Position numbers and translations under genes: made by a program. A stretch of 64,000 nt of DNA, taken from the NCBI RefSeq assembly GCF_015690355.1, contig NZ_JADPRT010000013.1:62001-126000 (forward strand), in the 5' to 3' direction. The notes under the pieces are model-generated. The model was given only the letters and a program-made list of their open reading frames with translations. It was not told the origin of the DNA and searched no databases. Position 1 is the first letter of the stretch. Each line of letters starts with the position of its first letter. This DNA comes from Streptacidiphilus fuscans. Lineage in GTDB: Bacteria > Actinomycetota > Actinomycetes > Streptomycetales > Streptomycetaceae. Shown here one piece after another: positions 8,686-17,210 of the stretch.

Positions 8686-10080
8686 GTGGCCACCGCACAG
8701 CAGTCCGATTCCCCTCCGCCCGAACGCACCCCCACTCCCGGCAGCACTCCCGGCACCACTCCTGGTGCCGCCCCCGGCGCCGAGCGGTCCGTCGCGCCGG
8801 GGCAACCGCCCGCGCCCGGCCGCCTGCGGCGGCTCGCGGGCAGCGCCCTCGCCGACATCACGCCGCTGCGCGAGCACCCGCACTACCGGCGGCTCTGGCT
8901 CGGGCAGTCCGTGTCCAGCGTCGGCCAACAGATGACGGCCTTGGCCGTCTCCGTCCAGGTCTACGCACTGACCCGGTCGCCCCTGGCCACCGGCCTGATC
9001 GGGCTCTGCTCGCTGCTCCCGCTGGTCGCGTTCGGCCTGTACGGCGGCGCGATCGCCGACCGGATGGACCGCCGCAAGCTGGGCCTGCTCGGTGCGAGCG
9101 GCGCGGCCGTGGTGTCGGTGTTCCTCGCCGTCCAGGCGCTGCTCGACCTGCACACGGTTGGACTGCTCTACGCGGCGGTCGCGCTCCAGGCCGTCTGCTT
9201 CGCGCTCAACGCGCCGGCCCGCTCGTCCATGATCCCGCGCCTGGTCCCGGCCGAGCAGCTCCCAGCGGCCAACGCGCTCGGCTCGGTCAGCATGAACCTG
9301 GGCCTGACGGTCGGGCCGATGCTGGGCGGCCTCGGCATCGGGCTCTGGGGCTACCAGGCCGCCTACCTGTTCGACGTCGCGGCATTCTCGGCGTCGCTGT
9401 ACGCGATGTGGCGCCTGCCGTCCATGCTCCCGGACCGGGTCGAGCGGGGTGGCGCGGCCTCCGGCAAGCGCGCCTCCGTCCTGGACGGCCTGCGCTTCCT
9501 GCGCGAGCGGCCGAACCTGCGGATGACCTTCCTGGCCGACATCGCCGCCATGGTGTTCGGCATGCCGCGCGCCCTCTACCCCGCCCTCGCGCTGACCCTC
9601 TACGGCGGCGGCGCGGGCACCGTCGGCCTGCTCACCGCGGCCCCGGCGGTCGGCGCGCTGATCGGCGCGCTCTTCTCGGGCTGGGTCAGCCGCGTCCACC
9701 GCCACGGCCTGGCCACGTCCTGGGCGGTCGCCGCCTGGGGTCTCACCATCGCCGGGTTCGGTCTGGTCCACCAGCTCTGGCTGGGGCTTCTGCTGCTGGC
9801 GGGCGCGGGGGCGGCGGACACGGTCTCGATGATCTTCCGCAACACGATGATGCAGGAGGCCGCCCCGGACGACATGCGCGGCCGCCTCCAGGGCGTCTTC
9901 ATCGTCGTGGTCGCCGGCGGCCCCCGCCTGGGCGACTTCGAGTCCGGCCTGGTCGCCCAGCTCACCTCCCCCACCATCTCCGCCACCTCCGGCGGCATCG
10001 CCTGCCTGGCCTCCCTCGTCCTCCTGCTGGCCCGCTACCCGTCCTTCCTCCGCTACGACTCCCGCACGCCGACGCCGTGA
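8686..10080 (+). CDS. MFS transporter, EntS-like exporter
   Basis: 464 residues from GTG 8686. An N-terminal cytosolic, proline/threonine-rich tail of about 55 residues precedes the conserved start HPHYRRLWLGQSVSSVGQQM of EntS/MefA-like 12-helix exporters. The MFS A-motif between helices 2 and 3 is GGAIADRMDRRKL. SMNLGLTVGPMLGGLGIG and PDDMRGRLQGVFIVVVAGG are typical of this subfamily, which exports siderophores or macrolides. GTG 8686 is the first in-frame start after the tesB stop without strong overlap; the tail length is uncertain. The substrate is unknown. Confidence 0.82.
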   Translation: MATAQQSDSPPPERTPTPGSTPGTTPGAAPGAERSVAPGQPPAPGRLRRLAGSALADITPLREHPHYRRLWLGQSVSSVGQQMTALAVSVQVYALTRSPLATGLIGLCSLLPLVAFGLYGGAIADRMDRRKLGLLGASGAAVVSVFLAVQALLDLHTVGLLYAAVALQAVCFALNAPARSSMIPRLVPAEQLPAANALGSVSMNLGLTVGPMLGGLGIGLWGYQAAYLFDVAAFSASLYAMWRLPSMLPDRVERGGAASGKRASVLDGLRFLRERPNLRMTFLADIAAMVFGMPRALYPALALTLYGGGAGTVGLLTAAPAVGALIGALFSGWVSRVHRHGLATSWAVAAWGLTIAGFGLVHQLWLGLLLLAGAGAADTVSMIFRNTMMQEAAPDDMRGRLQGVFIVVVAGGPRLGDFESGLVAQLTSPTISATSGGIACLASLVLLLARYPSFLRYDSRTPTP

Positions 10081-10210
10081 CGCCATGACCCCGTGACCTG
10101 CACGCATCCCCCGGGAAACCCGTGCACAAGCACGGCCCCGGATCCTGTATTGTTCTTCCTGTGCCCGGGAGACCGGGGACAGACCGCAAAGCCGCAAGGC
10201 AGCGCAGTCA

Positions 10211-10284
<74 letters not shown>

Positions 10285-10296
10285 CAGAGATGTCGG

Positions 10297-10338
10297 AGCC
10301 CTCCGATCTGGACGAAAGACCAGATCGGAGGGCTTTTT
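10297..10338 (+). terminator. Strong rho-independent terminator of tRNA-Pro
   Basis: A perfect 15-bp stem, AGCCCTCCGATCTGG pairing with CCAGATCGGAGGGCT, with an 8-nt loop (ACGAAAGA) followed by TTTTT. It is 12 nt after the tRNA and is a textbook intrinsic terminator. Confidence 0.93.
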
Positions 10339-11059
10339 GCTGCCCAACGACAGCCACCTCGCCGTCCAGCCGAAGGGTCCGGTCAAGTGCGCTACGCCCC
10401 TCCCCGGGGACCATTTGGGGACCAGCCTGTTCGGTGAGCGGTTTTTGACGATCGCTCAGAAGAGGCCAATCGGACATTCGAGGCTCTGACCAGCAGGAAT
10501 CGGACGATCCCCATCCGATTCGGCAGCACAATTTGATGTGACGTGCATCATATAAAAAGGTAACCGTGCGTAATCGCCACTCGGCCACCTGGACCGGAGT
10601 GACCAAGTCAGTCCCCCTCACGCACGGCCCGACTGTCCCGCGCGCGTCCTGCGGCCGCATACGCCGCCTGGAGCCGTCCTCCGGGGACTGAGCTGCATAA
10701 CCGTCACCCCAGTAGGCAGGCGGCGTTCCGAGGTGGGTCAGCGTGCGCTCTCCGAGGTGGAGCCGACCGTGCGGACGCGCACCACACTCTCCTCGTTCGT
10801 GTTCATCTTCGGCTTCTCCTGCCTGGGCCTCGGCCTTGGCGCGGACGCGACCCTCTCTTCACCACTTCTGCCGTCTCACAGGTCGAAGGACATGAGTCGG
10901 CAGGCAGCGACTCGGCCGGACTACGGGCGGGGCGGCTGGTCCCTGGACCCCAAGGGCTGACCAGCACAACCTGGCGGACACGAGGAAGACCATGCCATCG
11001 AGGAGGTCCCTCCGAAAATCTGATGGTCGGTCCGTTGCTGTGGTCGCTAGCGTCGGTGC
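10339..11059. other. 720-bp gap after tRNA-Pro; likely left end of accessory DNA
   Basis: No convincing gene. The motif GGGGACCATTTGGGGACCA (10406-10424) is a direct repeat of GGGGACCA with an 11-bp period. On the minus strand it reads as a GPQMVP-type sequence resembling the tail of many actinomycete integrases that abut tRNA genes. Base composition drops locally (ATCATATAAAAAGG near 10550). A possible 75-aa frame from GTG 10733 has one hydrophobic stretch but no other support. This gap is the likely junction between chromosome and integrated DNA. Confidence 0.4.
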
Positions 11060-12130
11060 ATGCATATCGAGCGGACGGCGTGGGAGGAACTGCGGACGAG
11101 TCGGTCGGTGCGACCTGGTCGGGCCGGGGATACGCCGCCGCGCTGGCAGGTGTTCAGCTCCGCGCTTGAGCAGGCCGAACAGTTCTTCAAGGCTGCTGCC
11201 GCCGTGGGGCCCGAGACTCAGCCAGTGCTCGCCTTCTACGGCTTGAGCCAGGCTGGCCGCGCTATAGCCGCTGCGGCCAACGCTCTGGACGGCGTGGACA
11301 AGAAGGGTGGCCACCTCTGGCAGCTCAAGGGCCACGGGATCCACACCAGGGATGAGGCGGGGCTCCTGCCGGAAGTTGCTGCTGTCACGGACTCGCCCGG
11401 CACTTCTGGCAGCTTCGTCCGGCTCTCTGAGCTGCTGGGTTCCCCGGTCTGGGGAAAGGAGCGGGTGACGCTGCCCGAGCTGTGGGACTGCTTGCCGGAC
11501 AACTGTCCGTCTCCGCTGGGAGCGGTGCCCGAGGCCCGGCGCATGCCGCTGGTCCTGAAAGGCCCATCATTTGATCGGCCTCGGAGCCAAGTGCGAGGAG
11601 GTAGGACCAAAACGACGGTGATCAGCGGGCATGTCGCCGACATTCCCCCGCATGTGGTCGCCGCCGCTGACGGGCTGCAGGCGCTCAAGGACTACATGAC
11701 GGCCTTCCCGCACGTCCGCGGCTATACGTTCGAGACTCGGACGAGGGCTGACCTGACTCAGGGGCCGCCAGCCTTCTTTGTTCGTGACGACGGTGGAGCC
11801 GTGCTTTGGATGGAGTTCCCTGTCCCCGAGGACGTCGATTCCGCCGAGGGCCGTCTGCGGCAAGTGCTGAGCATCGCGCGCCGCTACAGGGGCAGTTCCT
11901 ACCTCTTCCCCACGGTGGGTGGCTCGGATCTCGGGATTCACCCGCTCATGGCCTGGTGGGCCATCCTGCACACCCTCTCGACCATCGCGCGCTACCAGCC
12001 GGCTGAGTGGGCCGGGCACACCGACGTCGACCACAGTCGCTACGCGGTCCCGATCGAGCGGCTGCTCTCTGACGCGGTCCGGGTGGTTCCGGAGCTGATC
12101 GCCGAGACACTGCACGACGTCACCTGTTGA
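11060..12130 (+). CDS. YaaC-like protein
   Basis: 356 residues. The N-terminal part (TAWEELRTSRSV, then FSSALEQAEQFFKAAAAVGPETQPVLAFYGLSQAGRAIAAA) matches the YaaC-like family. Its members begin with a block where (L/F)YYalLNlakA-type residues form a helical bundle. The middle region (TTVISGHVADIPPHVV, then SSYLFPTVGG) and the C-terminal MAWWAILHTLSTIARYQPAEW are also family-like. The biochemical role is unknown. YaaC-like genes recur in accessory and defence-like islands. Codon bias is weaker than in the chromosomal genes to the left, consistent with transfer. The start has no strong Shine-Dalgarno. Confidence 0.6.
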   Translation: MHIERTAWEELRTSRSVRPGRAGDTPPRWQVFSSALEQAEQFFKAAAAVGPETQPVLAFYGLSQAGRAIAAAANALDGVDKKGGHLWQLKGHGIHTRDEAGLLPEVAAVTDSPGTSGSFVRLSELLGSPVWGKERVTLPELWDCLPDNCPSPLGAVPEARRMPLVLKGPSFDRPRSQVRGGRTKTTVISGHVADIPPHVVAAADGLQALKDYMTAFPHVRGYTFETRTRADLTQGPPAFFVRDDGGAVLWMEFPVPEDVDSAEGRLRQVLSIARRYRGSSYLFPTVGGSDLGIHPLMAWWAILHTLSTIARYQPAEWAGHTDVDHSRYAVPIERLLSDAVRVVPELIAETLHDVTC

Positions 12131-12195
12131 CCGCTTGGCCAGCAACGGACTTACTCTCGGGCGGCAAGCCCACTAGGTCTCCGTCCAGCGACCAA

Positions 12196-12960
12196 CTACT
12201 GCAGGAACTCCTTGAGTGGCACCACGGTCTCCTCGATGCCGGTGATCAGGTCGCTGATGGTCGGGAGGATCGGCTCTCCCTTCACAACCTGGGTGTCGTC
12301 GCTGAAGGCGATCTCGAAGGTGAAGGAAGGCTGCCCTGACGGGGCACCGGGTTCCCTGGCCGCCGCCATGACCCGGAAGACCTCCGATCCGTCGGTGAGT
12401 GGGTACTGTCGGTCAGCCGGGACTAGCGGCAGCGTGAACGGGTCGCCCGGCCAACCGGGCGGCGCGATCGAGGTGCTGACGCTTTGATGTGCGGCACCTA
12501 CGGCAAGCAGCAGGTGGTGTTTGTCGGCGATGTCGAGCTTGTGGAGTCTCCAGAAGCGATCGTCGCCGCCGCCGAATGGCCGTAGCTGGCGCACGGCATC
12601 GAGAGCTTCCTTGGTCGCCCCGCGAAGGTCGCTGCGGTACTTCGCCATGAAGGTCTGCTCGTCACGCGTGATCGGGAAGTAGGTGCTCGTGCAGGGTGTA
12701 CTGCCTCCGGCGCGCACCAGCTGCCAAGCCAGGTAGTCGAGGGCCGAGCGCGCGTCGTGCACGGCGTCGCCCAGCGCAAGGCTCAATTCTCGTGGCGGGG
12801 CCTCGCGGACTCTGACCCGGTACACCAGATCGCCCTGCTCTTCGGACTCCTCAACGGCGAAGGGCTCGGTGGCCACAAAGCCGGTGATGCCTTCCGAGAG
12901 CTGAGCAATGTGTTCATGGGCTCGTTGGAACTTCAACGACACGTCGGCTGCACGATCCAC
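12196..12960 (-). CDS. Conserved-type hypothetical protein
   Basis: 254 residues, soluble. A helical segment SLALGDAVHDARSALDYLAWQLV near residue 60 resembles a widespread actinobacterial family of unknown function with a D.hn.RsALDhlAw block. It is followed by FPITRDEQTFM and a histidine-rich RLHKLDIADKHHLLL. The gene converges on the YaaC-like gene with a 65-bp gap. Start GTG 12960. The operator-like palindrome at 13047 lies between it and the next plus-strand operon and could serve both. Confidence 0.5.
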   Translation of the reverse strand: MDRAADVSLKFQRAHEHIAQLSEGITGFVATEPFAVEESEEQGDLVYRVRVREAPPRELSLALGDAVHDARSALDYLAWQLVRAGGSTPCTSTYFPITRDEQTFMAKYRSDLRGATKEALDAVRQLRPFGGGDDRFWRLHKLDIADKHHLLLAVGAAHQSVSTSIAPPGWPGDPFTLPLVPADRQYPLTDGSEVFRVMAAAREPGAPSGQPSFTFEIAFSDDTQVVKGEPILPTISDLITGIEETVVPLKEFLQ

Positions 12961-13046
12961 AGCATCATGGTCACTCCGCGCGCGAGGAGCGGCGAGTCCT
13001 CAGCCAGTCTCCTAGGGCTCCGTGGAGCCCAGAGATGCCAGTACTA

Positions 13047-13068
13047 CAGGATAATTACGGTTATCCTG
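13047..13068. repeat. 22-bp palindrome CAGGATAA-N6-TTATCCTG (operator or recombination core)
   Basis: Perfect 8-bp arms around a 6-bp spacer (TTACGG), in an AT-richer patch 60 bp upstream of the 13127 operon, which encodes a tyrosine recombinase. The GATAA-N6-TTAT core has the architecture of XerC/XerD dif sites, which also use a 6-bp spacer. An ordinary operator for a dimeric repressor is equally possible. Confidence 0.5.
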
Positions 13069-13126
13069 TGCCAGGCTGACGCGCCGTCCGAACCGGGCGG
13101 AAGCAGCCGCCAGCGGGGAGCACCGA

Positions 13127-13828
13127 GTGGGTTCGAAGGACAAGGCGATCCGGTTTCGGGCCATCGCCGTCGACGGCCGGCGCTCGACCGTCTGGAAGGT
13201 CTTCGCCGGCAACCGGTCGTCGGACATCTACCTGCTGACGCGCCCGCTCGGCGAGCAGGCCAAGACGAGCCTGCACGAATCCGGCAAGTGGCGGACCGCC
13301 TTCCTGAACCAGGAGCTCGCCGACCGGTTCCTGGAACCCGGCGCGGACCGCGCCTTCGACAAGTTCTCCGAGCCGACCGAGGAGGTCGCACCCGGCTGGG
13401 TCGAGGCCTACACCGTGGTGCTGCCCGACTCCGAGCTCCAGCCCTACGCCCAGGAGACGAGCAAGGGCGCCGTCGTCGACCTGCCCAGCCCCGGCCCCGG
13501 CGGCGCTGTCGTGGTCACGCTGCTGCTCGGCAGGGCGGACGCCGAGCCGCCCGCCCTGCAGCCCGGACAGCAGCCAGTCGGCTCCTTCGCGCTCTCCGAC
13601 CAGCGCACCGCGCGGCTCGTCGCCGAGCCGTCGGTGATGCCGGATCACCTGCGCGAGGCCGTGGCCGGCACCCGGGTCCAGGCGCGCGAGGCCGCGCTCG
13701 CGCGGGGCTTGGACCTCGCGGTCGCGCACCCGGTGCACCCGCTCATCTGGGGCGACCCAGCCGGGAACAGGATGGTCGTCGAGACCGCGGCCTGGCCGGT
13801 CACGCCTTCTGACGGCGTCGCGCCGTGA
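13127..13828 (+). CDS. Hypothetical protein co-transcribed with a tyrosine recombinase
   Basis: 233 residues, no signal peptide or membrane helix. The N-terminus (KDKAIRFRAIAVDGRRSTVWKVFAGNRSSD, then DIYLLTRPLGEQAKTSLHESGKWRTAF) looks like a small beta-rich domain, repeated at low similarity nowhere else in the window. Its stop overlaps the recombinase start by 4 bp (GTGA), implying translational coupling and linked function. I do not recognise the family. GTG 13127 has GGGGAG upstream. Confidence 0.5.
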   Translation: MGSKDKAIRFRAIAVDGRRSTVWKVFAGNRSSDIYLLTRPLGEQAKTSLHESGKWRTAFLNQELADRFLEPGADRAFDKFSEPTEEVAPGWVEAYTVVLPDSELQPYAQETSKGAVVDLPSPGPGGAVVVTLLLGRADAEPPALQPGQQPVGSFALSDQRTARLVAEPSVMPDHLREAVAGTRVQAREAALARGLDLAVAHPVHPLIWGDPAGNRMVVETAAWPVTPSDGVAP

Positions 13829-14952
13829 CTGGAGACGAGCTGGAGCTGCACAGGCCGGCTGCGCTGCCGGACCAGCTCCGGCGCGACCCGCGCGAGGACT
13901 GGCCCTCGGCCGCGCGGGACCTGTACCGATTCCTACTCAGCCTCTACGGCGAGAGCGACCCGCTGCCGCTCGCTGCGGCCGGGTGGATCGCGCACCACCG
14001 CTCGATGCACACCCAGACCAACTACGCCCGGCACTTCCGGGTATGGGAGCAGTACGTCCGCGAGTGCGCGGTGCACCCGCTGCAGGCGCGGCTGCCGCTG
14101 GCCGACGCCTTCGCGAAGCACCTGACCACCACACCCACGCTGGTGTGGCGCGGCGGTGAGCGCGTCGCGGCCGGGCCGCCACGCTCGGACACCGCGCAGG
14201 CCGCGGTGCTGTCCGGCTGCTCCTCGTTCTACTCCTACGCACACCGGGCGCAGGTGCCGCTCGCGGCGGGTAACCCGTTCGACGCGGTGCTGCGCCCGGT
14301 CATCGACCCGGACTTCTCGCCCACCGAGGGCCTGACTGACGCCGAGTTCGAGCAGCTGCTGGTCGCCGCCCGCGACCTACACCGCCCCCGGCGCACCGCG
14401 CACCGCAACTTCACGCTGCTGCTGGTGATGTATGCGCTGATGCTGCGGGTCGGCTCCGCGCTCGCCGCCCGGATCGAGGACCTCGGCTACGACCGGGGAC
14501 ACCACACCCTGAATGTGCGGCTCAAGGGCGGCACGCGGAAGAGGAAGCCGATCCCGCCGCTGGTCTGGGACGCGATCCAGACCCTCATCGGCGACCGCAC
14601 CGAGGGCTTCGTCTTCACCACGTCGACCGGGAAGCCGCTGGACGAGCCCGCGGTTTGGAGGATGATCCGCTCCGTCGCACGCACCGCCGGCCTGCCCCAG
14701 GCCGACCGGATCCACCCGCACATGACGAAGCACCAGGCCGTCTCCGGCGCCCTCGAGAAGCAGATCTCGCTGGCCGACGTCCAGGACGGCGCGGACCACA
14801 AGGACCCACGCACCACCCGCCGGTACGACCGGCGTCGGCACCTGCTCGACCGCTCCCCGGCCTACACCCTCGCTGCTGGCCTCGCCGAGCGCCTCACCAA
14901 GGACGACTCGGTCGCGGGCAGCCCCCCGGCGGCTGCCGAAGGCTCATATTGA
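13825..14952 (+). CDS. Tyrosine recombinase (Xer/phage integrase type) with altered box II
   Basis: 375 residues. An N-terminal SAM-like core-binding domain (TQTNYARHFRVWEQYV near residue 63) is followed by a catalytic domain. Visible catalytic positions are Arg208 (LMLRVGSAL), Lys234 (VRLKGGTRKRK), His299 of box II, His325 (ADHKDPRTTRRYDR) and nucleophile Tyr334. Box II is normally HxxR but reads H-M-T-K here (Lys302). The ending PRTTRRYDRxRHxLDRSPAY is typical of streptomycete XerC-like recombinases. The enzyme could be weak, inactive or specialised. It overlaps the preceding hypothetical gene. Confidence 0.8.
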   Translation: MTGDELELHRPAALPDQLRRDPREDWPSAARDLYRFLLSLYGESDPLPLAAAGWIAHHRSMHTQTNYARHFRVWEQYVRECAVHPLQARLPLADAFAKHLTTTPTLVWRGGERVAAGPPRSDTAQAAVLSGCSSFYSYAHRAQVPLAAGNPFDAVLRPVIDPDFSPTEGLTDAEFEQLLVAARDLHRPRRTAHRNFTLLLVMYALMLRVGSALAARIEDLGYDRGHHTLNVRLKGGTRKRKPIPPLVWDAIQTLIGDRTEGFVFTTSTGKPLDEPAVWRMIRSVARTAGLPQADRIHPHMTKHQAVSGALEKQISLADVQDGADHKDPRTTRRYDRRRHLLDRSPAYTLAAGLAERLTKDDSVAGSPPAAAEGSY

Positions 14953-15012
14953 GTGTGGCGCCCGTCACACTCCTCTGACTAAATGTCAACAAATCTACTC
15001 GTCGACACGCCG

Positions 15013-15042
15013 CTCAACTCTCTCTCCTGTTGGAGAGTTGAG
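15013..15042 (+). terminator. Hairpin after the tyrosine recombinase gene
   Basis: CTCAACTCTC (15013-15022) pairs perfectly with GAGAGTTGAG (15033-15042) across a 10-nt loop. A further GTCGAC half-repeat flanks it. It lies 60 bp beyond the recombinase stop. No U-tract is present. Confidence 0.6.
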
Positions 15043-15255
15043 TCGACCGCACCCCTTCCGCGCCCTTCCCAACTCCCTTGCAGAGTTGCCGGGAGGACCA
15101 AAAGCCTGCATCTCCACGTGCCCGGAAGGCCGTAGGCTTTCACCAGCAGACGAAGTGTCTCCCACGGCGCATCTTCGGGTCCGCCACAGGGCTCCGGTCG
15201 GTGAACGGCCGGTAGGGGATGACCGACCCCCAGTCGGTCCTCACGAGGAGACGCT

Positions 15256-15450
15256 ATGCGTCGCTGTGGGCACCGCTTCTGGAAGTGGGTGCTGGCCCGA
15301 TGGGCCAGCCTCGCGACCGCGTCCGACTCCCCGAAGGGGAGGCTGGTCCGCTGGACCATCGGCACCGTGCTGACCGTCGTCAGCATCGCGGTGACGGTGT
15401 ACAGCATCAGGGCCGGCCACTCCGTAGAGCAGCCGGCCCTTAGGCGGTGA
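15256..15450 (+). CDS. Small single-pass membrane protein
   Basis: 64 residues from ATG 15256, with AGGAG five bases upstream. A basic N-terminus (MRRCGHRFWKWVLARW) is followed by one membrane helix, TIGTVLTVVSIAVTVYSIR, at about residues 34-53. The good ribosome-binding site and clean topology make it a plausible gene, but no family is recognisable. The surrounding 14.95-15.78 kb otherwise looks non-coding. Confidence 0.4.
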   Translation: MRRCGHRFWKWVLARWASLATASDSPKGRLVRWTIGTVLTVVSIAVTVYSIRAGHSVEQPALRR

Positions 15451-15783
15451 GCACCGGAAGGTCCTGCGCGATTGGTTGTCGAGGCCGAGCGCAGGGCCTT
15501 CCCTCATGTTGTTCACCAGCACCGCCGCCGTCTCCAGCCGCGGGCGCCTGTCAACTCGCCAGCTTCACAAACTGGCGACTACCCGCTAAGCCTACGGCCA
15601 GCGCACTGCGGTGTGCATGCACTAGGTAGTGCGGAGCGCATCACAGCCTCCCTGCCACGTCGGATCGAGCAAGCCAAATTGTCTCTAACTGCGAGAGTCT
15701 TTGCAGGCAGGACCGCCAGCAGCCACGGTTTTTATGAGGATGGGCAGTCGGAACCCCAGCGCCCAACTTGGCTCTGGAGGATG
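15451..15783. other. Gap without recognisable gene
   Basis: An open frame running into the AlbA_2 gene covers this stretch, but its codon usage is unlike the downstream gene and its translation is arginine- and proline-rich without a domain. I treat it as the leader of the AlbA_2 gene. A GGAGG at 15776-15780 precedes the chosen start. Confidence 0.35.
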
Positions 15784-17112
15784 ATGCGGAACGTGGTTTC
15801 AACACTGTCTCTGCTGCATGCGGCCCCATCTGAGTTCACCATCGAGCGAGTCCGTGCCCTGGTGCGCCAGGTCGGCCCCGAAGCGCCGACCGTCGAGTAC
15901 AAGGAGAAGATGGCCGACACCGTCGCCCGAGGAGTCGCGGCGCTCGCCAACACCTACGGCGGTCTCCTTCTGATCGGCGTCACCGACGACACCAGGCTCG
16001 TGAAGGGCGTCAAGGAGAAGACGATCGACTCGGTGGCCGACCACTGCCACGCCAAGATCGAGCCCCCTTGGGTCCCTGAGATCATCCCGGTGCCCTTGGG
16101 CCAGGGTTCGGACCTGTACGTGCTGGTCCTACGTATCGTCCCTGGCCTTCATCCGCGTCCCCTCCTGGTCGACGGCGTCGCCTACGTCCGCGACCACAGC
16201 ACCACCCACGCCGCGAACTGGCACACGCTCAAGGAGCTGTTCGCGGAGACCGCCTCGGCACAGGAGCCAGCCTGGAATCTCCACGCCCCCGATCTTCCTC
16301 AGAGCCCCCAGGGCGGCCCCGACCCCACGGTCGACTTCGTCATCCGGACCGGCCTGAACTTCCCGGTCTCCGCTGAGGCGCTGTGGCGGCCTCTCTCGGA
16401 GCCCACCGTCGACGCGTTCACCGCCAGCCTCAACACGTCTCGGCTCAACAGCGTGCTCCGCGGCCTCAGCATGGGCCCGGCCTGGAACGGTGGCCTCAGT
16501 CCCTTCGAACGCTGGGGCTTCAACCGCTCGCGCGACGTGCAGCTTCGGTGGTCTGCAGTTCCTGAGCGCTGGCCAACGGACACCGAGCCCCCAGTTCAGG
16601 CCGTCGCACGCCTTCAGATTCCGGGCGCGTACGGACAGCACGACCAACGACTCAAGGTCGAGCTGGACGTCATCGCCAGGACCAGCGACATGACCGACGT
16701 GCTGCAGCGCGGTCTTCGCCACATCGAGCCAGCCCGCGAGCGGATCAGCGTTCACCGGCTAGCCGGGGTCGTCGACGCGATGGTGGAGGCGCTGGTTCAC
16801 CCGAGCATTGTCGAGCCGTTGGCCGAACTCGCGGCCATCGACCCTTTGGCCGTCCCGCAGCCGAGGAACGTCCACATCCGCACAGGGCGCCAGGTCTCCG
16901 AAGTTCTCGACACCAGCGCGCTGACGCCCATCCCGAACGCCGGCGGGTCGCAGGGGGCTCACCTACTGGTGGACCCGGCACTCGACCTGGCCGACCCCAC
17001 CGAGCGGTGGAGGCAGGTGACGCTCTGGATGGAGCAGGCCGCACTCGACGCTGGCCTGCTTGGCATGGAAGCCGTCCTCAAGGGACTCAATCCGCCAGCT
17101 GCGGAGGCGTAG
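15784..17112 (+). CDS. Schlafen-type AlbA_2 domain protein
   Basis: About 442 residues. The segment VEYKEKMADTVARGVAALANTYGGLLLIGVTDD, about residues 35-70, is a clear AlbA_2 (Schlafen core) block: an E-x-K motif then a glycine-rich AN..GG.l.iGV.D turn. The later YVRDHSTTHAA matches the R...(S/T) end of that domain. AlbA_2 proteins include nucleases and transcription regulators, and many lie in defence loci. The remaining 300 residues are unassigned. The start is uncertain: ATG 15781/15784 sits very close to GGAGG, and GTG 15793 is an alternative. It is followed after 98 bp by an HNH-type gene. Confidence 0.7.
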   Translation: MRNVVSTLSLLHAAPSEFTIERVRALVRQVGPEAPTVEYKEKMADTVARGVAALANTYGGLLLIGVTDDTRLVKGVKEKTIDSVADHCHAKIEPPWVPEIIPVPLGQGSDLYVLVLRIVPGLHPRPLLVDGVAYVRDHSTTHAANWHTLKELFAETASAQEPAWNLHAPDLPQSPQGGPDPTVDFVIRTGLNFPVSAEALWRPLSEPTVDAFTASLNTSRLNSVLRGLSMGPAWNGGLSPFERWGFNRSRDVQLRWSAVPERWPTDTEPPVQAVARLQIPGAYGQHDQRLKVELDVIARTSDMTDVLQRGLRHIEPARERISVHRLAGVVDAMVEALVHPSIVEPLAELAAIDPLAVPQPRNVHIRTGRQVSEVLDTSALTPIPNAGGSQGAHLLVDPALDLADPTERWRQVTLWMEQAALDAGLLGMEAVLKGLNPPAAEA

Positions 17113-17210
17113 ACGGGGAGTCCCGAAGCCAGCAGTCCCGCACGTCGACGGAGTGGCAGCTAGGCTGGCGCTCCTTCAGATCAACTCGCCGGGAACAAGG
17201 GGGGCGGCCT

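Noticed and set aside
13047..15042. CRISPR-like or multi-repeat array near the palindromes
   Set aside because: The inverted repeats at 13047 and 15013 are single hairpins; no regularly spaced direct repeats occur here or elsewhere in the window.
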